Below, piece by piece: positions 56,527 to 64,000 of a DNA stretch of 64,000 nt. The first letter of the stretch is position 1. The number at the start of each line of letters is the position of its first letter. Below the pieces are notes generated by a model. That model was not told where the DNA came from. It saw only the letters and a program-made list of their open reading frames with translations, and did not search any database. The translations under genes were made by a program, and so were the position numbers. The DNA is taken from NCBI GenBank assembly GCA_026745465.1, contig JACYXH010000509.1, positions 247,501 through 311,500 of the forward strand, in the 5' to 3' direction. Origin of the DNA: Lota lota. Its lineage: Eukaryota; Chordata; Actinopteri; Gadiformes; Lotidae.

Positions 56527-58800
56527 ATTAGCACTGGCTTGCTTGCATTAGCTAACTAACAAGATTACATGATACTAGCATGACAAAATGCAAAGTTAAC
56601 ACTCAAAATTGCACACGTTTCTCCTTAGCACATTTGTCATATGCTTATTATTGACAACTATAGCCTATGCTGTCTCTGCGACCAAGAAGTGATTCACCGG
56701 AACTGTCCGAAAAAGGACTCGCAGGACAGTGGATGAGAGTGCCCATCCATACAAGATAAAAAGGCGCAAGCCCCCCAGCCACGTGAGATAAAAAAGACAC
56801 AAGATGAAAACGCCTGCAGCACAACCACCATCCAAACCCAGCTTCGCCAGATCGAAACGCTTCGCTGGAAGCGTAGGAGATCGGTTAAGAAAGCACACAT
56901 TTAAAATACAACTGTGAGTTTTGTCTGTATTTATTAGAAACAGTATATTAAGTAGGCCTGTACCAAATATAGTAAATGTTTCTCAAACGAACATGCCTCT
57001 CAAATTGTTCAATATACAGGCCTTAAAAAACTGTGCGTTCTTGTGTCTGAGGTACATGGCCATGCACGCAGAGTACGGCTATAGAGTTCCCAACAGCTCA
57101 ATTCATTATTATTTGTTCGTTCCTATAACTATATAATTAAAAAGGTGAATGAAGATAGAAGCGCACCACAGTGATTTTAGTTTGATGATATTCGTTTGCA
57201 AAACAAAATAGCTTGTTGAAAAAGGACCAATTTCTTTCCGATAAGTCTTGTTTTAAGGCTGCACATTGGACAATATTTCACACTATTGCTGATATTGATA
57301 TTCAACGTGATTTTTTTCCTAAGGACATCATTTGGCACTCTGGGAAATACGTGTGAAACGTCGTCCAATGTGTAACAAGACTTATTTGAAATAAATCAGC
57401 TCTCAATGAGCTACTGAGATTAGGGCAGCAAAAATGATAATAACAGTGTTGACCCTCAAATAAGATGTCTCTCAAACTTTACAATATATACCCTATATAA
57501 CTAACTAATTGTGTGGGTTTTTGTGTTGGACACACATTGCTATAAGCGCATCATAGAGTTCTCAACTGCATGATTCATTACTATTTGTTGTAGGCCTTTC
57601 CTTGTGTAACCCTTAAAACAAAGAACAGTAGAGCCATTGTGTCTGGGGCATAATATCTAGGCTACTAAACTTGATAGACCTCATAGGCTACAACACGTGA
57701 CTCATTGTTCTGATCATAACTGACAGGCCTTTGTGACTAGATATAAACATACCTCTTTCAAATGCAAGACACAGCTTGAGATTTAACTAATGGCTGTCAA
57801 TCCTGTGTCTTAAGTTAGCCGTGTATTCTCAAAATGAAAGAAAATTCCCACACAAATAAGTATCGAGTAAAAGAAGTGAAAATAACCAACAAATCATTAA
57901 AACATTACAGCACACCACTCACTAAATAAACGGGGAAATGGGCGCAGCTGGGATGGGGTTTTCACACAGAGTCGGCCCTCGTGGGCATGTACCATTGAAG
58001 CCCTAGGGATAGCAAGGCAGTCGCACTCTCGCACGTTTTAGCCCTTGCACGGATGGGTGCACACGCCAAGAAGAGATGATGACCTATGGCCACAGAGGCA
58101 TGGACTCAACAGAAAACACAGTCAAAGTTGATTGCGATATAGTGTGATTCTTTTCTTTGTAGACAGAAGGGTAAACTGTCTTCAGATTGGATGCAAGGGG
58201 AATGCTCTTGAGAAGATACTTATTTAATTAGGGCATCTGGAGGAAAAGTAGGTCTCTGCTATATCATAGTCGGAACCCGAAAAAATTAGAGACTACTTTA
58301 TTTATATATATTCACTCAAAGGCAAACTTGCCTGCTGTTGTCGGATTTGTTTTATTTTTGGGTCTGTTGATGTTGAATATTTGTCTGAAGTATTGACATG
58401 GAAGAAATGCTGTCATTGTTTAATGGCTACTACTACTCTTACAAGAAAACCAAAAAGCAATTTGATTTGGCTTTGAATGAGCAGTATTTCCCTTCTCATG
58501 GGAACTGCAGTTAATGGCATGACCTCCAAATATTTTACTGTTTTGAAATAGCTTTCCACATCTAGCTACTGGTTGAAGTTAAATCACATCTTCACTGGGC
58601 TGTCAAAGAAAAGTGTGGCGTGAACAAAGCTATACAAAAAAAAAATACTTTCTGTGCTTTTTGTGTTTGAAGGCTTTATTTATACAACTTCCATATTTAC
58701 AACTTGCCACTGAGAAGCATGGCACGCTGTTGCTATGGTGACATGTTTTGCTTGTTCGTGATGCCCAACAAACCCATGGTTGGCACCATAGCACACATGC
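55196..58800. other. Intergenic, mostly single-copy, with (CA)n, poly(C) and one inverted repeat
   Basis: Contains (CA)n at 56121-56208, a 31-nt poly(C) run at 56482-56512 followed by (CA)n, and an inverted repeat at 57241-57385. A 118-codon open frame at 55555-55911 does not resemble a known family. No gene is supported. Confidence 0.55.
57241..57385. repeat. Inverted repeat, possible MITE or hairpin
   Basis: ATAAGTCTTGTT followed within 10 bp by CACATTGGAC on the left (57241-57271) is matched by GTCCAATGTGT and AACAAGACTTAT on the right (57363-57385) in inverted order. The left arm has an extra bulge of about 9 nt. Confidence 0.6.
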
Positions 58801-59361
58801 ACCCCTGAACACTTACACATACACACACACAGGCACACACACGTGCAAACTCATTCAAACACACACACACACACACACACAGACACACACTGTGCGCACG
58901 TGCACAACACTCATAGCACATTCTGTCACGACCTGGCAAGGTCAAAAGGGTTTTCCTTGCACCCTCTTTCTCTTTGAACCCCTTCCCCCACCTTCCCCCC
59001 TCCTCCGCCTCCTCCGCCTACCTCGTGACTCTCCCTGGCCTTTCCACCCACACAGACAAACCAATAGATAATGTATGCATTATGCATTAGCTACCAATGT
59101 AAATAATACATTGAGGAACATAGTGATGACACACATTGTCGTTAAGAGAAGGGGTCTATGGAACAGTGCTGTGCTTGTGATAACAAGGCCTAGTCAGGGA
59201 GCGCCAGGGGGTTGCTTTGAGGTTTCTGCTGAGTCTCTGCCTCCCGTGTCCTGGATCCCATTCGCCGTGTCTCCTGGACTGTACCGCTGAGGGACACATG
59301 CTAATTAGCCCTGGCCCAGTGTGCTGTCATCTCATCTAGAGTTAAGACACACACACGCACG

Positions 59362-59442
<81 letters not shown>

Positions 59443-60191
59443 ACACATACACTCACACTCTTCCAAAATGTCATTCACTTAAATGTCAACCCCCACCAAC
59501 CCCCCTCCCAACACTGATGAATTCTTGTGAGGACATCTGCAGTTATGTTTAGGGCACGATCATTTTTTCTTCTCTTACATAAAGGTTCTGTAGGCAAGAT
59601 TTGAAAACAAAACAACCCCAAAAAAACATCCTCTGCATCTCTGGTCCCTTCCTCCCTATGTATCTGCACCATTGCAAAGCAGGCAAGATGGATTCCGCAA
59701 AGCAATCACAGAAGAGATGCCGTGGTTGTTCAGCAAGGAGCAGGAAGCGTTGTAAAATCGAAATTGGCAAACAACAGAAAAAGTATTCCCACCACGCATT
59801 TCACTCACTAATAGCTAATGGACGGCTGTGGCATTACTCTCAAATAATAGCGATTTAATCATACCTACAGCACCTTGAATCCACAGAAGGAGGTCTTGTG
59901 TTTCCGAATGAAAGATGATACTGTAAGTCTCACCTGTGTGCTTTTGTAATACTAAAGAAACATGTTTGAAGGACTTTTGGTATGTGATCAATGCGAGTCA
60001 AACCACAGGCACCGCAACACACCACATACACACTATGTCCCTTTTTCTCAAGTTCTATCTCTCACTATTTCTGACACACACACACCCTCTCTCTGTCACA
60101 CCCACCCATCATGCTGGCACACACACAATGATTGCATCACTCTTTCTTTCTACATCACATGCACACACACGCGCACACACACGCACACACA

Positions 60192-60238
<47 letters not shown>

Positions 60239-60800
60239 CAACATGCAGACACACAGATGCACCAACTCATATACACAGGCATTTAACACACAGTCACAGA
60301 TTTTAATACTGGCATTGATGAGTGCTAGTGGTATTTTGTGCATGTGTGTGTGCATGTGTGTGTCTGTGCTATGGAGGGCCAAAGGGGTCAAAAACGCCTG
60401 CTTAGGCGTGTGCTTTCTTATTGGTACACGAAAGTTCACGTGCAAATCAGCGCAGTTTTGTGTGTGTGTGTGTGTGTGCGTGTTGTTTGGCCCTGCATGG
60501 TGGACAGTCGCGGTGCAGCAAAGCTGTGGATCGATGCTCGTTTGGAGGATTTCTCCCTCTAATTCCCCTTCAGTCAGCACCGCACACTGTGTGTGTGTGT
60601 GTGTGTGTGTATGTGTGTGCGTGTGAGAGATACAGAGTGTGTGTCTGTGATTCTGTCAATGTATCTAAATTCATTCATTCATTCATGTGTGCTGTGGGCT
60701 CACATACGCACACTCGGACGCAAGGGCACACACACACACACACACATGTGCACGCACGCACCCGCACACACACATGCGCACACACGCATGCGTGAGCCCA
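58801..60800. repeat. Microsatellite-rich intergenic region
   Basis: (CA)n-type arrays at about 58812-58890, 59348-59450, 60160-60234 and 60725-60786, and (GT)n at about 60460-60480 and 60589-60624. The pieces between (for example 58900-59340 and 59480-60000) show no recognisable gene. Confidence 0.8.
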
Positions 60801-61020
60801 AACAGCTTTGGGCTTTTAAGTGCAGCAGAGGAGCACAGCTAAAGACCATGACACTATAGACATAGACTCTCATCTGGGAAAAGCTGCCTCTGATTGGCTG
60901 TGACACCTCCCCCTTGCTTTGAATAACCACCCTGTTATGACTGAAGCAGACCTACATCAGCATATTGATTCCACCACCCCACTATCACGCTTAATTTGAT
61001 ATGCTAACACTCTCCTGTAC

Positions 61021-61114
61021 TCACACACACAGACATGCACATACACAAACACACACACAAACACACACACAAACACACACACAAACACACACACACACAA
61101 ACACACACACAAAC

Positions 61115-61145
<31 letters not shown>

Positions 61146-61168
61146 AACACACACAAACACATACACAA

Positions 61169-61236
<68 letters not shown>
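61021..61236. repeat. (CA)n array with AAACACACAC higher-order unit
   Basis: About 215 bp of CA dinucleotides in which an extra A recurs so that AAACACACAC and longer units of 10-18 bp are repeated. It is a (CA)n array evolving into a minisatellite. Confidence 0.9.
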
Positions 61237-61339
61237 CCACACGGCAATTAAGACACTCTCCTCAATGCAGAAGACCTTGTGGGTGTTTGACTTGCATGAT
61301 GGTGTATGCATGATGGCACATATATAACATAGACCTAGT

Positions 61340-61404
61340 GTGACACACACACACACACAGACAGACACACAGACACACACAGACACACACAGACACACAC
61401 ACAC
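61340..61404. repeat. (CA)n/(CAGA)n microsatellite
   Basis: CA dinucleotides with regularly placed CAGA interruptions. Confidence 0.9.
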
Positions 61405-61746
61405 CAGCAAAAAAATCACTTTGGGTCCTCCACCAGTGGAGCTCCCCCTCCTTCCCTTTTCACCTTGGGGAATTGTGGCGTTCCTAACACTGAGGCCATC
61501 AGGATGCAGCAGCTGTCACTGTGCCCACACACCTCTCCATCTCCCTCTATCTCCCATCTCTTCATCCGTCCATCCACCCGTCCATCCCTCTGGGACGGAC
61601 CACGTGGGGGAGTGGGGTGTGTGTGTGTGTGTGTGTGTGTGTACATTAAGCGACAGAGGGAGGGGGGCCACATGGGACACGTTGATGAATTAGTGATTAG
61701 GATTGACAGAGCATATGTGATGGACCACCGCCTCACTCGCCTTCAT

Positions 61747-61818
61747 CTCTCCTTTTTCTCTCTCTCTCTCTCCTTTTTCTCTCTCTCTCTCCTCTTTCTC
61801 CTCCCTCTCTCCCTTTTC

Positions 61819-61850
<32 letters not shown>

Positions 61851-61955
61851 CCCTCTCTCTCTCCTCTCTCTCTCTCTTCATCCATACATTCTATAAACTC
61901 TCTCTCCTCTCTCTCTCTCTCTCTTCATCCATACATTCTATAAACTCTCTCTATG
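61747..61955. repeat. (CT)n-rich array with a duplicated 46-bp segment
   Basis: Pyrimidine-rich sequence of CTCTCT, CCTTTTTCT and CTCCTCT words. The segment TTCATCCATACATTCTATAA occurs twice, at 61877 and 61923, a 46-bp period tandem duplication. Confidence 0.85.
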
Positions 61956-62114
61956 CCTTCGTCAACCCCTCTTCCCCAACCCCCCCTCTCTCTTCATCTG
62001 GGTCTTTTGTCCTGGTGTCCCCCCCCCCCACCCCATCCCTCGCCCCCTCGCACTGTACCTGTCTCCCCTGCTTACCTTCCCTTGCGTGCCTTATCTTCAA
62101 ATAACACCGCCCCC

Positions 62115-62179
<65 letters not shown>

Positions 62180-62278
62180 ACAGACACACAGACACACAGA
62201 CCTTCCTTCAGACAGTCCTTCCAGATCCTGCTCTCATTCTTTTGTCTACCACCCCACCACCCCACCAACCCACCACCC

Positions 62279-62309
<31 letters not shown>

Positions 62310-62697
62310 GCCTGCTGTCTTTGTCTACCATCTCTATAATGTACTATTGATTGCTGGCTGGAGATTGTTGGTGAGATAAGGCATGCGCTTGTCAACCCCG
62401 TGGCGAAAGCTAAATGCTAGGCTGCAGGGGCCAGCACACTGGCTCAGGAAGCGTATAGGGAGGCGGGTAACGTGGTGACGCGCAGGACCACTCACCTGCA
62501 AACGGTTCTGTGGAGATGACCTAGATGATACCACTAATGTTAACTTTGGGTCCCTTCGACCCATTTTAGTTCTCTTGAAAGAAGGCCGGGTCAGATTCGG
62601 TGGATCTGAGTTAACAGCGTAGTGTTTTCTGAGGAGTGAGGCTGTCAGGACAGACACGGAGGGCAAGAGGAATGGAGGACATTGCGGAGGTCATCAA
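61956..62697. other. Intergenic with (CA)n arrays
   Basis: C-rich sequence, then (CA)n at about 62117-62199 and 62284-62309. The part 62340-62690 is ordinary sequence; a minus-strand donor-like site at 62495/62496 (TTTGCAG then GTGAGT) ends an open frame but no homology is recognised. Confidence 0.5.
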
Positions 62698-62838
62698 TGT
62701 GTGTGTGCGTGCGTGCGTGCGTGCGTGTGTGTGTGTGTGTGTGTGCGTGCGTGCGTGCGTGTGTGTGTGTGCGTGCGTGTGTGTGTGCGTGTGTGTGTGT
62801 GCGTGCATGTGTGTGCGCGTGCGTGTGTGCGTGTGTGG
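62698..62838. repeat. (GTGC)n/(GT)n microsatellite
   Basis: About 140 bp of alternating GT, GC and GTGTGC steps; strictly alternating purine-pyrimidine and a Z-DNA candidate. Confidence 0.93.
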
Positions 62839-63717
62839 GTCATGACAGACCTACCAGACTGTCATCCGGTTAGACCTGGTTAGATATGCCATTGTCGTAA
62901 TCTCATGGTTTCAAAATTTTATCTCTCCTGTTATTTGTTTTTTTAAATAAAGAAATACAACATTTGTGCATGTGTGTTTGTCAATGATCACCAACAACGT
63001 CATGCTCATGACACGGCAGATTGCGTTTAAACCAGTCGGACAACATTCCCCTTTGTGTAGATAGCATTTCTGGGATGGTATTTTGCAGTGTAACATAGGT
63101 GTTACATTCCCTGCAATGCTTCTCTAAGTGGTGGTTGCGATGGCTGGCATTTCAATGGATCTGTAGTGGTAGTTAGCATTACAGGGTTTTAGATAATACA
63201 CACTTCGGTGGAAGGAAAATGACAGGCTTAACCATAAAAGGTGTGTGAGTTGGGGGTGTTGACCAAGTCTTTTTTGCTATCAGTCCTAGACATTTGACGT
63301 GTTTTCCTGCTAGACAACAGACAGGGGCTATTCTTTTTTTTTTTACATTTTATATTTTCAAAGTCAAACTGTTACAACCTCTCAATCGAGGTGGACTGGC
63401 CTACAACATTGCGCGTTGAGGGGTTGGCTAAAACAATATTAGACATCAACAGGCCCAAGAGGCAAAGTCCCATGAACTCCGTCTGCTGGCTGCTGTGGTG
63501 TTGTTGGTGTTCGCAACGCGCGACCACTCACTTGAATTCCCCCCAGGTCCCGTTCAAAGACAAGTAGGAGGAGGAAGCCCTGACATCCAAACAGCGAGTC
63601 GCTCTGCCTCTACTGGTTTATGTTGGTGGTGGGACCTCCTGTGCACCCGTCCACCGCCAGCCTCTGCTACGGCGGTGATGGTGATCCGCGCTTCACGCGC
63701 ACAGCAGCGGGTTTTTT

Positions 63718-63719
<2 letters not shown>
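62839..63719. other. Intergenic, nothing recognised
   Basis: No gene or transposon seen. The last 200 bp are GC-richer. Confidence 0.55.

Positions 63720-63777
<58 letters not shown>
63720..63777 (+). repeat. Poly(G) run of 58 nt
   Basis: Fifty-eight consecutive G after a run of eight T. It is the longest homopolymer in the window and sits in a CpG-containing region. Confidence 0.97.
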
Positions 63778-64000
63778 CGCAGTTAAGAAAGGACGCGCGG
63801 CGTGGAAGGGAGAACGGAGCTCCCTCCATCAATGTAACGTTCCCTTGTGCCGAAGTGCTTGACGAGAGAGTACTGCATGCGTAGAAAAGCTTGCCGTACG
63901 CTTCGATTGTAGCCCGCGCCAATTATTATCGGTGAGTACAAGACCGTTGTAGCTCATTGTGGGGCTGGAACGTTTTTTTTAATTTTATTTATATATATCT
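63778..64000. other. End of window, CpG-containing, no gene assigned
   Basis: About 220 bp with several CpGs, ending in AT-rich sequence. A donor-like GTGAGT occurs at about 63931. It may be part of a promoter or first exon of a gene outside the window, but nothing is recognised. Confidence 0.3.

Noticed and set aside
59601-59858. Lys/Arg-rich 85-codon frame
   Set aside because: Basic composition only; no finger or helix motif and no supporting context.

Overview
This is vertebrate nuclear DNA, almost certainly from a ray-finned (teleost) fish. Genes are split by GT-AG introns. The order of recognisable genes matches the vertebrate calcineurin / UBE2D / CISD / CXXC / SH2D4 paralogon. The spacer is full of teleost-type repeats: very long (GT/CA)n and (GA/CT)n arrays, hAT-like DNA transposons, and a BEL/Pao LTR retrotransposon. 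No bacterial feature, CRISPR array or operon is present. The species cannot be fixed from the sequence.

Layout. Positions 1-4245 hold two internal exons of a calcineurin catalytic subunit gene on the minus strand; its 3' exons lie outside the window and its first exon was not found. 4270-19000 is repeat-rich intron or spacer with a decayed BEL/Pao element (about 6.5-10.0 kb), many microsatellites, a GC-richer patch (14.8-17.1 kb) and a hAT-like element (17.6-18.3 kb). 19028-30598 (+) is a complete seven-exon ubiquitin-conjugating enzyme gene (ube2d2/3 type) whose introns contain two hAT-type elements, a nested long-inverted-repeat element and a tandem array of tRNA-like units. 32401-35981 (+) is a complete three-exon mitoNEET gene (cisd1 type). 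39559-40662 (+) is the coding exon of a CXXC5-like zinc-finger gene with a 5' non-coding exon near 38.4 kb. 41.2-46.8 kb is mostly simple repeat plus one compact palindrome cluster (44116-44171). 47459-52128 (-) is a five-exon gene assembled here from splice signals: its first exon is SH2D4-like but the 266-aa product has no SH2 domain. From 52.2 kb to the end I see only microsatellites, homopolymers, small hairpins and unassigned single-copy sequence.

The genes do not form a pathway; they are neighbours by ancestry. Calcineurin is a Ca2+/calmodulin-dependent phosphatase, UBE2D an E2 for many RING and HECT ligases, CISD1 an outer-mitochondrial-membrane 2Fe-2S protein, and CXXC5 a CpG-binding regulator linked to Wnt signalling. 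The most useful new points are the SH2-less SH2D4-like gene, the CXXC5-like protein with a changed Dishevelled-binding motif and lost C-terminal motif, the extra cysteines in CISD1, the palindrome cluster downstream of cxxc5, the tRNA-like tandem array, and ten homopolymer C/G runs of 22-58 bp.
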